A stretch of 64,000 nucleotides of DNA from Neurospora crassa OR74A (Eukaryota > Ascomycota > Sordariomycetes > Sordariales > Sordariaceae). The position numbers and the translations under genes are program-made. Each line of letters opens with the position of its first letter. Within the stretch, counting starts at the first letter, position 1. Location of the stretch: assembly GCF_000182925.2 (NCBI RefSeq), contig NC_026504.1:3906001-3970000 (forward strand), written 5' to 3'. Positions 1 through 11,783 of this stretch are shown here, piece by piece. The notes under the pieces are model-generated. The model worked only from the letters and a program-made list of their open reading frames with translations. It searched no databases and was not told the DNA's origin.

Positions 1-587
1 AGCTGTGCTGTTGTGGTCCATGTCGTACAGCTCCATCATGTAGACACGGTAATCGGTTCCCGGTAGACTGGATCGTCTTTCGGGATGACGCGGTTCGTTA
101 CAGTAGTGTGCTGTGACTGCAGCCGTAAACGGGAATGGGCCTCATACTTTGGTGAGGCGCCGTGAGAAGGACTGACACAAGCCCAGCGGGTCCTCCAATC
201 GAATTGTCGGGTGGCTCCGGTTGCTTCCCGGCCTTTGTAGCCGTCTGATCCTCTGTTGAGCCCGGAACAGGTCTGGCTTGAGGTTCCCGTCTCATGCCGA
301 ACAGTCATTGTGAGAAGGAGCGGTAAGCGGCGGTTTATCTTGTCTGCATGAGCAAGTCACCATCCGGAGCTACGCACGGGATGACTTTCACCCGCTGTAC
401 CCTTCAAAGAATGGTCGAGAATCAATGGTTTCGCTCTTTCGAGGTGATAGATGTGTCGTGATGTCTCCTGCTATGTAGTCAGCAAATATTTCCAAGTCAA
501 ACGCAACAGTGTTCTCGACCCGATCTTGAAGTTCGTAATAGCCAAGAAATAGATCTTGGTCACTCCAGCAACAATGCCTAGTTCCAG

Positions 588-647
<60 letters not shown>

Positions 648-2649
648 GGGGGCCCGGGTTCGCATCTGGATAATGCACCAGGACAGAACAAGACGGTATC
701 GCGAGCCTTGCGAAAAGGAACGAAAGATCTTGAGAGTGCAAAAGCATCCGCAAGCCTTGAAAACAGAGCCCAATGTTTCAATTGCATATGCTGGTATCGT
801 GCAAAGTTAGACGAGGAGGCTGAAGTAAGACAAACCACGATCCGGCACCTAGTGTCCTATGATATCGAGTAGCCTTGTTACACAAGGGTGCAAGCTTAGA
901 TGGCTTCAACAACGCCTCCGACGAATGACAGCCTAGGCACATAGCCGTGGTATCGGCACTGGCGGTCACACCACCAAGCGAGCGGCCTCGTCGCACAACT
1001 GAGGTACCTCGAAGGGGAAGGTCGCTGCCTGACTACCGTTAATGCAAGGCACAACCCACGAGGACGAGGGCTGTGAAGAACGGCAGTGTTCGAAATTGGG
1101 GACGGAGTCGATTTTCCAACAGCCACTGGACCCCACAAGACCATGTCTATCCGTTCAGTGATCATTGGTTTCATGGCCGATTTCGCTTTGGTGAGGGTAG
1201 TGGCCAGTGTCGTGGATGTTGCAATGCATCCGTAACACATGGGATGGCATCTTCAGCACTAGGTATACAGGTGCGATTTTGGAATTTCAGTGAAATATAT
1301 CAAGTTCGGGTCCGCGCACAGGAAGCTTGTGTCGGTCTAGGAGGGGGCCTTGAACGGTCAAGAGACCATAGAGTAGGTAGTACTTAGCAGTTGTATGTAG
1401 TCGCACCCCGTACTTATTTTGGGAACACTCGGTCGGCGCCATTGAAAGAGGTAGGCATCGGCAGCGGCGACACATGGGCGTGCCGATGGTCCGTGCAAAC
1501 CTACAGGCCCGAATAGGGAGGGCAACCGAAGAGGTGAGGTTGATCCAATGGACATCAGGTGAAATTGACTGGGCTGAGAAAGACTCGGATGAGCGGCAAG
1601 ACACGTTTTCGAATAGTGTAATTCGGAAGCGGAAACGTGTGACAATCATAAAGATACACTACGTACGCCGTTCTCACCAAGCCTGGTCCTGGCCGGTTCA
1701 ACACGCTAAACTATCTCTAGTCTCCTCAGTGGATATGCGGTGCTGCTTCCTTTCCTAGTCTAGGGAACCTTAGTAAAGTGTAAACGGTTGGTTGATGAAG
1801 CTGGGTCGAGATAATGCATAGAGTAGATTATGTGTCACCAAATAGATTGCCCGGTCTTCTCACCTTCGGCAGAGGGTTTCGCGCACGACATTTGGCCGAG
1901 ATCGGGACGCCGAGTCGAGTTGTTGCTACCCCTCTTTTTTCTTTTGTAATGCCGAACGGGGCTCCAAGGTAGTGTAGGTTCTCAGGATAGGCACGATAGG
2001 GTGCCTCTGCCATGATTAGTGGGAACAGTGATAAAGCTTCTGTTACACAACCACAACAACAACTCAAAGTCATTGAAGGCGGAAGACCGCAGTTCGGTAG
2101 TTACATGTGGTACAAGTATAACTCGTGGTTTATACCCTTCGAGACTTGGACACATCTTCTTCGGAACGGTGATGCCATTGGCAAACGGTTAAGATTCTTG
2201 TTCGTACGGAGAGGTTATCACGGCTTGAACGTTGACTATAGGGCGCACCAGATTGGCCAATGCTGGATCAAACACGCCTCTCCATGCACATTATGTCTGC
2301 CCAAACCCTCGTTTGCCACGAGAAAACACCTATGTACGCCGTAGTCTGATCACTTTGGTACGCTGGATGATGGGCACCTAGCCGGGGGTGCCGCGGTAAA
2401 GTCCACGAATCATGCTAGAATCCGCTGATCCACATAGCTAAGGCTTGGTTGAGAATGCAGTCCGGTATCAAGCAGCAAACGCTCGCACCGAGAATAGCAC
2501 TTGCTGTATCCGGCAGTTCACACGAGCCATCTGATATCTGGGCCCGTCATGCAGTGGATGCTTGTTGTTGATGAGTTGGGCTGGACTGGGTCTCGACTGC
2601 CCATGCTGTTTGATCGGCCAATGTTTGAGCACCAAGGTCGGCAGGACTT
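1..2649. other. Intergenic region with no supported gene
   Basis: No open frame here shows convincing codon use, splice structure or a recognisable domain. The reading frames of 60-120 codons overlap one another on both strands, as chance frames do. The region holds a 54-base T run and, at its right edge, the promoter of the aminotransferase gene. A gene lying partly outside the window on the left cannot be excluded. Confidence 0.6.
593..646. repeat. 54-base T homopolymer
   Basis: An uninterrupted run of 54 T, followed directly by six G and a CCCGGG stretch. I see no target-site duplication on its flanks and no element body on either side, so it is described as a simple repeat rather than the tail of a retroposon. 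Confidence 0.95.
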
Positions 2650-2653
2650 TGAG

Positions 2654-2665
2654 TATATATAGATA
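2654..2665 (+). promoter_or_regulatory. TATA box of the aminotransferase gene
   Basis: The sequence TATATATAGATA lies 136 bp before the chosen ATG at 2790. Initiation about 30 bp downstream would start the mRNA near 2685-2695. This argues against the in-frame ATG at 2691, which would have almost no leader, and favours the ATG at 2790. Confidence 0.55.
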
Positions 2666-2789
2666 AAAGCGATAGTCCGCCTTTGAGCAAATGTCCTTTT
2701 CTTTGTACCCACCATCACTTGCAGACGCACACACTTGGTCCTTCACAACTTCATCAATCCAAGATCCAAGTCGAGCTTATACTTTCGAC

Positions 2790-4364
2790 ATGGTACTGAT
2801 CAAACTCAATCCAACGGTGGGCGCCACGGATGCCGTGGCGTCTTCCAAGCACTCGGCAGTTCTTCATAGGCATCTGGACACAACCTTTTTGAACATGACG
2901 AGGTCTGAAGGAAACTTTTTGATCCTCGAGGATGACCGCAAGATATTCGATGCTTCGGGGGGCGCTGCGGTCGGTTGCCTTGGCTGGGGCGACCAGAGAG
3001 TTGCCCAAGCTGTCACAAACCAGGTACTTGCCGCACCGTACTGTGCGACCATTTTCTACACCACCAGGGTTCAGGAGGAGCTATGCCGCGATTTGGTCCA
3101 ATCGACAAACGGGGCCATGGCGCGTGCCTACATCGTCAACTCAGGTAAGACAATCACCTCCCAACTTTCCCCGACAGCAACTGACACTTGCCAGGCTCCG
3201 AGGCAATGGAGGCGGCTGTGAAGCTCGCCAGGCAGTACTTCCTCGAGATTGACCAGCCACAGCGGACACGATTTATTTCTCGGAAGCAGTCATACCACGG
3301 CATCACTCTTGGCGCACTATCCGTTGGAGGCCACGAGGTTCGGCGGGCCAAGTTCGAGCCACTCTTGATCAAGAATGTCTCGAGAGTGTCGCCGTGCAAC
3401 GCATTCCGCGGCAAAGCCCCCGGCGAGTCAGATGAGGAATACGCCGAGAGGCTGGCCAAGGAGCTCGATGACGAGTTTCAGCAAGTAGGCCCAGAGAACG
3501 TTTGCGCTTTTGTCGCTGAGCCCATTGTTGGAGCTGTAAGTTACTTCACGTGATCGGAGTTGAGCGTGCGCGAATACTGACTGTTGCTTTTCAGGCCCTT
3601 GGGTGTGTGCCTGCGGTCAAGGGTTACTTCAAAGCCGTAAGGGACGTGTGTGACAAGTATGGCGCACTCTTGATCCTTGACGAGGTGATGTGTGGTATGG
3701 GGAGGAGCGGCACTCTGCACGCATGGGAGCAGGAGGGTATTGTACCTGATATCCAGACCATCGGGAAGGCCCTCGGGGGCGGTTACCAACCCGTAGCCGG
3801 CCTCCTTGCTGGTCACCGGGTGGTCAATGCACTCGAAAAGGGTTCCTCGTGAGTTGTGTCCCCGACAGTCCAACAGTGACGATATACTAACTGAAGCCAA
3901 CCAGTGTCTTCGTCCATGGCCACACATACCAAGGTCATCCTGCCGCATGTGCCGCAGCCTTGGAGGTGCAGCGGATTGTTCGAGAGGAGAACCTTTTGAG
4001 CAATGTCCGCGCAATGGGTGATCTTCTCTCGAGCAGGCTGCGTGAAATACTCGCAAGCCATCCGAACGTCGGTGATATCCGTGGCCGGGGCCTCTTCTGG
4101 GGCATCGAATTTGTTGCGGACAAGGAGAATATGGCCCCTTTCCCGTCAGAGGACCACGTTTGCATGGAAATCTGTCAACTGGGGCTGACCGACAAGTATG
4201 GGATCAACGTGTATCCAGGCGGCGGATCAGTTGATGGAATTACGGGCGACCACATTATCATCTCGCCAGCCTTCAATATCTCGCGTGAAGATGTCGAGTG
4301 GATCGCGGCAACAGTAGGCCGGCTTGTGTCCGACTATTTCGCAGCAAAGGCCGGGACTCAATAA
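2790..4364 (+). CDS. Class III PLP-dependent aminotransferase
   Basis: Four exons: 2790-3144, 3195-3535, 3595-3848 and 3905-4364, giving 469 residues. All three introns are GT-AG and 50-59 bp long. The protein matches fold-type I, class III (omega-type) aminotransferases: an N-terminal segment with FDASGGAAVGCLGWGD, the VNSGSEAMEAAVKLAR cofactor-phosphate region, the LILDEVMCGMGRSG motif, and the Schiff-base lysine in TIGKALGGGY (about Lys290). The C-terminal domain has RGRGLFWGIEFV or close to it. Length is normal for the family. The family transfers amino groups from omega-amino or alpha-amino donors to a keto acid; substrate cannot be read from sequence, so GABA-, ornithine- or dialkylglycine-type activity remain open. 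No targeting signal is evident. Whether the short in-frame extension from 2691 is translated is the only start ambiguity, and the TATA position disfavours it. Confidence 0.9.
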
Positions 4365-5431
4365 TGTTTCTATCTCTTTCTTTTTCTTCTTCTGTGGATT
4401 TGGACCCGCGGTTCATGTTGTCCTTGGGAGCATTCAGGTCCTTGACGGACATGACCTTGGCTTTGGCGTTTACTGATGGGTTTTGCGCCTTTTTCTTATC
4501 AAGGACACAAGATGGAACTTGTTCAGGCGAAGGCGATTGTATGGCTAAAAGAGGACGAGGTAATTATAGAAATGCGGGACTCGAATCTGACGAATATTCA
4601 CGACCCACGACTATCGTGGCGTCCGTCAAGTGATCATTGCTGACCACTCTGTAAATACTTCACATAAGTGTATAGGTGAAAATTGGGTTGAACTGGCCGA
4701 GTTTCTCCGGTGACTATCTAGGTCTATTGGCCGTTTTTCTGTTAAATCAACTATGAGGTCGTCTCGGTGTGGCTGCGAGTGGATCAGAGAAAACGGAGAT
4801 TGAGAAAGTTGCATGAGCTCTTCCGATCTGGCAATGCGTCCCGTCCTTCTACAAGGCTGAATGAGTGGATGGAAGGATGGAGGGGTAAAAAAAAAAAAAA
4901 AAAACAAGTGACTCCAGCTCCCGTCTTTCTCTTGTGGGGGGTTCCCGTCGGGAAGAAGTCCGTATCGTGCAATGAGTGGAGCTGCTGCGAGATAGTGGGG
5001 CGCTGCTGCAGCTTTGGCACAGCCCGCCCGGCCCCGCGCTCACGGGGGAAGCGGGGCGGAGGGGATTGGCGGATCCCGCCTGCTCGCCCCGGACTGTTTG
5101 GTGCAACCTGGCGTTTGTCCCCCTGTGCTTGGTGGACTTGGAGGTGGTCCGGGCCCCTCCGCTAAGCGAGCGGCTCGCGCCTAGCGTTTAGGGGGCGCCA
5201 GGGGGCCAACTGGGCGTCAAAGGCCTGGCCTGACGATGACCTACCCTACCAACCTACGTACCGGGCCGTGCTGCCACATCAACGGACTACTCCCGACTTC
5301 CGATCCTCATTACCCTGCCGTTCTCCGTGTCCGAGTCCCGCTGCCGACGTCCGAATCACGTACCACACACCGACGATCGCAGCGCGTAGCGCGTCTTAGT
5401 TTGGTTCGGATCGCGCCACAACATCGCAACT
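4365..5431. other. Spacer between aminotransferase and EXO70
   Basis: Contains the 3' region of the aminotransferase gene, a small perfect inverted repeat (CCACGA-CTA-TCGTGG at 4605-4619), an A run at 4887-4904, and a GC-rich stretch (about 5010-5230) that forms the upstream region of EXO70. No gene is supported. Confidence 0.6.
4887..4904. repeat. 18-base A homopolymer
   Basis: An uninterrupted run of 18 A in the EXO70 upstream spacer. Confidence 0.9.
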
Positions 5432-7429
5432 ATGGCTGTCGGCCTCATCAACGGCCGCCTCGCTGCCGACGAGGAAGCCCGGGCAGAAGTTGACGTCCTC
5501 AACTCGCGCCTCGAAAAGACATCCCAACTCACAAAGAAGATTCAGGCCTGCCTGGCCAGGCTGGATGCCACCGGCAAGAGTGTTCGGGATGTTGCCGGGC
5601 CTCTCAGTGGCGAGACTAGGAAGCTTCAAGTTCTGGGCAACAGCAAGTCATCCGGCCCTTCATCCCCATATCTTGTTCATCGTTGACTGAGGCTGACCGT
5701 CGAATTACTGTATGTAGACATCGACGCCGTTATCGCCGCCATAGAAAAACTACGATCCCCCGCCGACAGTAAGAATGACGAAGAACAAATCATCCGCATG
5801 GGCCCTGAAAAGGCTGGCCTCCCCAACTACCTGGCATCTATCAAGCGCCTGAACAAGGCATTGAATGACATGAAGGCTTCCAATCTTCGATCAACGCAGC
5901 AGACCGTCGCCGACCTTCAGCGTCTAGTCAAGACTGGAAATTCCCAGCTCGAGAGTTCATTCGACAAACTACTACGGAGCGAAACACCCCGAGCCATCGA
6001 GCCTCTGCACTATCTCACCAAGAACATGCCCTTCCCGGTGCTCTCCCAAGAAAAGATCACCAGGCTAGGTCTCATGAACTCGTACCTAACCGGGGTGCAC
6101 CAACAGAACACTGGGGCAGGAAGCTCGCAAGAGTCGCCCGTCATCAAGATCTATGCCGAAGTCCGGGCTCAGTACCTGCTATCAACTTTGGGCAACCTGG
6201 CTACGGCAAGCACCAACACAGCCAAGAAAAAGACTCCAGAGGCAGTATACAAGGCGGGCACCAACGGTATGGGAACCTACGCCCAGGCCATGGAGGGTCT
6301 ATTCCTAGCCGAATACGACAACATCTGCAGCATCTTCATGAGGGAGGACTGGGGCCCTGTCTTTCAGGCAACATGTCAACCAGCCCTGGTGGAGCTGGGC
6401 AGGACCCTTCGGGAACTGAACAGCCACATCAAGTCGCATATCACCACAGACTGCTACCTCGCATATGAGATCGTCGAGATCATTTCCAGTCTGTCCAGTA
6501 ACCTTGAGAACCGAACGGGCGAGCTGAAGAGCTCTCTTGCTGCGGCCCTGAAGCCCATCCGGGAAACGGCCAAATCATCGCTCGTCGACTTGCTCGAGGA
6601 GACCAAGCGCCAAGTCAACAGCCTGCAGACGCTGCCCGCGGATGGCGCGCCCACCCCGCTCGCAACACAAACCATGCAGCGGTTGCAGTCCATGGTCAAC
6701 TTCTTGCGGCCGATATCCAGCATCATGATTTCCATTGGCGATGGCGGCTGGAAGTCGGCCGCTGCGTCCAAAGGAGGGGCTACTGATACCATCCCCAGCC
6801 TCGTTTCGTTCGATGTCGGTGCGGACGGGCAAGAGATCTTTGCCCACTACTGTGCCGACACCATCGAGACCCTCCTTTCTTCGCTGGATGCCCGTGCTCG
6901 TGTCCTATATCAGCAGAAGAAGGCAGTCATTGGTGTGTTCCTGGCTAACAATGTCACCGTCATTGAGCGTATGATCAACGAATCTGGCCTGGTAACCCTT
7001 CTCCAGTCTCGCCTTCAAGTGCTCGACGTATGGAGAAAGAAAGCCACTGCTCTCTACACCGAGACCTGCAAGGAAATCAGTATCCATCTGTTTGATACGG
7101 TCCATACCAACCGCACCGCGCGCCCGGGTTCCGGTCAGGGCATGGTAAGCTCGGCTTCGATCATGAAGGGCCTCAGCTCCAAGGATAAGGAGAAAATCAA
7201 AGGCATGTTTACGGCCTTCAATTCCGGCTTCGAGGACATGGTTGCCCGTCACAAGCAGTTCACCATGGAGAAAGAGGTGCGCCAGATGCTTGCACAGGAT
7301 GTTCAACACATGCTCGAGCCACTTTACAATCGATTTTGGGATCGTTACCACGAGATCGACAAGGGAAAGGGAAAATACGTCAAGTACGACAAAGGGTCGA
7401 TCGCTGCTGTTTTCCGCAGTCTTTACTGA
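5432..7429 (+). CDS. exo70: Exocyst complex subunit EXO70
   Basis: Two exons, 5432-5642 and 5718-7429, encode 640 residues, close to the yeast protein's length. The intron has a GC-AG pair: donor GCAAGT at 5643, branch-like CTGAC near 5690, acceptor TAG ending at 5717. Joining there gives the continuous segment LQVLGNNIDAVIAAIEKLR, which fits the N-terminal helical region of the family, whereas reading through hits a stop. The rest is the long alpha-helical rod typical of Exo70, ending with the basic C-terminal D-domain segment (near KGKGKYVKYDKGSIAAVFRS). Exo70 works in the eight-subunit exocyst, which tethers secretory vesicles to the plasma membrane; its C-terminal basic surface binds PI(4,5)P2 and Rho GTPases. 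In hyphae it acts at the growing tip. Confidence 0.93.
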
Positions 7430-9330
7430 TTGCATTTTCTCCGCGGTACATTCGGATCAGGGCTCTATCCGTACGTCCAGTGCAATTGCACGTTAATACC
7501 CGGGGATGAAATTCCTACGCAACTGCGAGAATGGGAATAACCCTAAGCTACCCGCGCGTGCTTGCACGAATACACATCCGGACTTCTGAACGGTTTAGGG
7601 AGGTGGAGTGCGGCATAGGAGACCGGCAAGACATCAGGCCATAATTGCGTCTCAGGCGTGCATCCTGTCCTTTGATAGGATCTCGCAGACTAACCCATTG
7701 CCTATTGGCGAATGGCGTCGGCGCCCGCGCCGTTGTCTCTTGTCTGTGACTGGTGACGGGGATAGGGCGGATGAGAGAGGAGGTACTCCCAATGAATTAC
7801 CTCAATCGAGAACGCATGTGCGTGAAGGGAGATTGTGATTACGGATTCGCTTTGGCCTGCGCATTTTGCATGGGTGTTTTGGACGATTCGCATGTTTCAT
7901 GACCGTTGAACGGGGCTTGAGAAGTTGAAGGAAAGAGGAAGGAAGCATAAAAGTGATCATGAGTGGGTCAAGGTTGCCTTCCCCCTTTGGCTTTGATCGA
8001 AATCACTGAACTAAATTGCTTATGCTAGGATTTCTAGAGATACCACATTCACGGAGAATGGCGTTATGTTTTTGGACGTTATTCGGCCTGACTTATCATC
8101 TTTCGTTGTATATAGATTCATATAATCATGTCTTAATTATGATACTATCGTGACTTTTAACGTCTCCAGATAAGTCATAGCAATGCACAATCAGGAAATT
8201 ACACCACCGATTTAGGTCCATTCATAAACCATAACACCAGCCAGCCACCCGCAACGGACCTTAACAAAAGCAGCCGGCAGGTATAGAAGTTACATAACGA
8301 GAGTGGATAAGGGCTTGGATGACCAGAAAATCAGATATCATTTTTCCTCCCTGGACTCTCACAAGTTATAAATCTACCTGTGATTCCTGTTTGTTCCATC
8401 TTAGAGGAAGCAATGTCGCCAGTCATATCATCTCATCTTGGTTCAATCTTCGACTGATTGAATGTAACATATACACACACCCCTACCACCAGCCTATGAG
8501 CAATATCTAAGTAGTATCCTATATTACATCCCCTAATCTCATGACTCTCTACAATCATGATCACTTGTAGAACCAACAGCTTCTCCACCAACAAAAGCTC
8601 CATCGGCGATCCCTTTTGGGGATGAGCAAGTCGTCGCCCTCTTGTGCTGCTGACAGGGTATCCTTTTGGATATGGTGACTCTTCTATCTCAACCCTTTTC
8701 CTAAACTTCCTGCTAGGTTTCACTCTGTTGCCGGTTATGGGATGAAAGCTATACGTTGTATTCCCATCTCTTACGCCTTTGTAGCATGTATCCCATGTTT
8801 GGTTTGTACAGTCCGTAAGCGGGAACGGGGGTATTTCACAACCCGGGTGGCCTCACCCGGCTGTGGAGGAAGAGGGAAAATGTATATGTTCATAGTATTT
8901 CTACGAGTTTAGTACCTACTTACTCTCGATTCTCACGTACTGTATGAATTCTCTGCATAATCAACAGCTCCAGTATACTACCTCGCCAGTCTGCCGGTAC
9001 TTATTATCTGTCTTACTTACCCACTCTGTGCCGGCCGCGTCCTGCCGTCTTTTACGCCGGGCTCATTTATCTCGTCTGTCTCGCGTCTGTGACACAGCGT
9101 ATAGTTTCTTTTCGGCCATGAGCCGTCCGCTCATTCATTTGTCTTTCCGTAACTGTCTATATAAGAGCGGGAGTGGATGGTTTCAATGATCGATGCGGGG
9201 GAACGGCGGAACGGATTGTGTAAACAAACGAGCGAGTGTCTGGATTTGTGTCGTTTTATTCGGAACAAACTACTAACCACTGAGAAGCTGGTTGACATTT
9301 TTTGATTGATGAGTGCCGGTCGAATGGTTG

Positions 9331-9382
<52 letters not shown>
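9331..9382. repeat. 52-base A homopolymer
   Basis: An uninterrupted run of 52 A within gene-poor DNA. No element body precedes it and no flanking duplication is visible. Confidence 0.95.
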
Positions 9383-9383
<1 letters not shown>

Positions 9384-10487
9384 CAATCAGATGTTACGCT
9401 CGCCGAGATCTCGATAATTTTTAGTAGCACAAGTTCGGAAAAATGGATGATTGTTCTGGAATCGGGGGGACAGAGCTGGACATTAGGTACCTAGGTAGAG
9501 TTCACTCCCTCCGAAAAAGGTGCCTCGTGGTACCTGAGTTTGTTCTCCTCAAGAAGGAGCAATACTGGGAGAAAATAAAGGCAGGTACGCTATACATACA
9601 CGGCAGTCACTGCGGTGTTACTCTTCACCCCAACATTCTGTCCTTTCCACCAGTCTGTTCTTGGTCAACGTTCCATTCCTGTTAAACCTACCATTATCAT
9701 CTCATCCAAAAGCACGCATCGAAAAGTCCGTCGATAAACACAGGTTATATCTTCTGTTGCTGATCTCCCAAATCTTCTATGCAACCTCAACGTGTCGTGT
9801 CATGCATCTCCGGGCCATCTACAATTTTTATGGCACAGTAGATCGGAATGTCGCGACACATTTCTATTTGGGAGAAAAGACGACCTCTTCATAAATAGTT
9901 TTACTACGACCACACCAGTTTATACCTTGAGGGGTCATGTATGACGTTTTTCTATACTCGATACAATAGAAAGGTTTCACAAACAGAAAAGCTTGCTCTT
10001 TGTCTCTAGTTTGTCATAGAGTCGTACGTTCATGGTATGTTTGTGTATGTTGGGAGTATCTCCCAAACACCCAACGTCCACCGAGCGAGCTCGGCCCGCT
10101 CACTTGCTTCGTTGGACACTCCCCGCTTCATCGTCTCCTGCCGTATTTACCTCCCATCTCCACCATCCGCGGAGAGCCAGGTTACGGTCCGGGAGGAGTC
10201 GAGAATGGTGCATGTTCAGGGACCCATGTTCATATAATGGCAATATGCACGTCAGAAGCAAGGGGGATTCAATTCCAGTAGGGGAAGGGGGCCCGGAGAG
10301 AGCAGCGGAGAATATGTTAGACGGCAGGATTATCGTATCATTATTGCATTCAAAACTTGTGAGTGTCTTGCGTAAAAAAGTATAGAGCTGGGTTGGTGGT
10401 TTCACTTGACCTATGCTTCTTTCTGCTCTTCTCCCGATGTGTTCTTTATGATTGCGTTATATTCGTACCTTCACCGAGGGCTTTAGT

Positions 10488-10508
10488 CCTGACTCTACTG
10501 GAGTCAGG
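10488..10508. repeat. Small nested inverted repeat
   Basis: CCTGACTC and GAGTCAGG form 8 bp perfect arms around a 5-base loop. A second overlapping pair, CTACTG (10495-10500) and CAGTAG (10511-10516), offers an alternative pairing. Role unknown. Confidence 0.5.
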
Positions 10509-11660
10509 TACAGTAGGAACGAAGAGAGGAAGCTGAGGTGAATTAAGGTAAACAAATGAACGAGGTCCCATTTAAACTATGAACTGGACATCAGCATAGT
10601 TATAAAGATATTAACATTGTCGAGTGATCATGTTACATTGACAAAGTCAAACAGCGAATTAACTAGGTACCAAAGGTTCTCCTTTCCGATTTCCATGACT
10701 CCTTCCAAAGTTGCAAATTTCCGAGCATAGATATTCCCTTCCTAAAGCGCCATCCGAACATACTCCAAGCAGGTAAGATAAAAAAAAAAAAAAACACCAA
10801 CACTCTGCTATGCACGATAACGGAGATAAGGAAATTTCAAAGAAGCAAGCCAAGGGCCCGTTCCGCCAGTAAAAACCAAAAACAAAGGCAAATATCCCAA
10901 CAACACCATCTCGATCCCAACCACAACTCAAAAAAGCAACTGTTATGCAAATACTGACTGAAGAAAATTCCTCGGAACGCCCCAAGTCGAAAAGGACGGA
11001 ACCAAGTGGATAGAGGAAATGTTGTGGGGGTGAAGGTGATCTCGTCCATCAGATAAGAGGAGACATAAACAAAATACGGCTTTTCCCGCCGTTTGACCGT
11101 CGAGCCCGAGCTGAGAGATACACGGTGGTTGTCAAGCAAGCAAGCCGCATATACATGCACGAGTTTCATGTATCTGATATGCAGTGTCGTACGGTTGAAA
11201 GAGGTGTACTGTAGATCAGACTTGCTTCTGCAGGACGATTGTTGTTTATTGGCCGCAGTTGAAATTGGATGAGGTGGGAAATGTTTGTTTGTTCGATTTC
11301 CCAGACGCCATGCATCGCCGGTGAGGAGCAGCGTCGTGAGAGATGTGATGGACGGTTGTAGTAGATGTGGGTGTTTGGACGAGAAGCCTTGAGGCCCTGT
11401 TTTGTCATTTGTCGTGATCCAATGAGTGGCTTGGGAGAGCGGGTTCCGCCCGAGATCTGGTTGAAGCTGACGGGAAGGAAGCGAGATCAACGAAGCAAGG
11501 ACGCCATGGATCGGCCATGACGAACTTTCGTTGGAGGTGGGACTTGAGCTGGCGTGGAATTATTTGCAGACTTTAGACGACTTGCAGCATAATGCAGCCA
11601 GCCCAATCGGGTAGATCAGCCCCAGCTGGGACTTTTAGGCTTCAGAATGAGATGCCAGTC

Positions 11661-11783
11661 TTAGTATGGGCAGCTAGCACACTCGGCGCCCACAGGGCAG
11701 TAGTCGTGTGTACCGAAGTCAACTGCCTTGCAGCAGAAAGAGCAGCAGTGGTTGACAAGAGGCTGGTACTCCTTGACGGCCAT
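11661..11783 (-). CDS. Small cysteine-rich peptide of unknown function (40 aa)
   Basis: A single-exon frame of 40 residues with seven cysteines and two histidines, spaced CCxxCC-x10-C-x5-C-x2-C. There is no signal peptide: it begins MAVKEYQPLV, so it is probably intracellular. Three things support a real gene despite its size. The ATG has a strong context (GTCAACATGGCC). The roughly 100 bases before it form a C- and A-rich, purine-poor leader like those of highly expressed fungal genes. Codon use is strongly biased to C-ending codons (GTC, AAG, TAC, CAG, AAC, TGC). The next upstream or downstream gene is kilobases away. The Cys/His content would suit metal binding or a disulfide-rich fold, but I do not recognise the family and assign no function. 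It is unlike the Neurospora copper metallothionein, which is richer in Gly, Ser and CxC motifs. Confidence 0.65.
   Translation of the reverse strand: MAVKEYQPLVNHCCSFCCKAVDFGTHDYCPVGAECASCPY

Larger units (their letters stand above)
7430..11660. other. Gene-poor DNA, left part of a 12.6 kb block
   Basis: No protein-coding gene is supported over 4.2 kb. Frames are short and overlapping. Visible features are an A run at 9331-9382, a 15-base A run at 10780-10794, a small hairpin at 10488-10508, and one of the TAGGTA-type motifs at 9485-9498. The right part probably includes the 3' untranslated region of the minus-strand cysteine-rich peptide gene. A non-coding RNA could be present but nothing in the sequence demonstrates one. 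Confidence 0.55.

Noticed and set aside
593-660. T run next to a GGGTTCGC sequence as the tail of a tRNA-derived SINE
   Set aside because: No A box, no element body and no target-site duplication are visible.
2691-2789. Upstream in-frame ATG for the aminotransferase
   Set aside because: Lies about where transcription should start relative to the TATA box, and the extension lacks family similarity.
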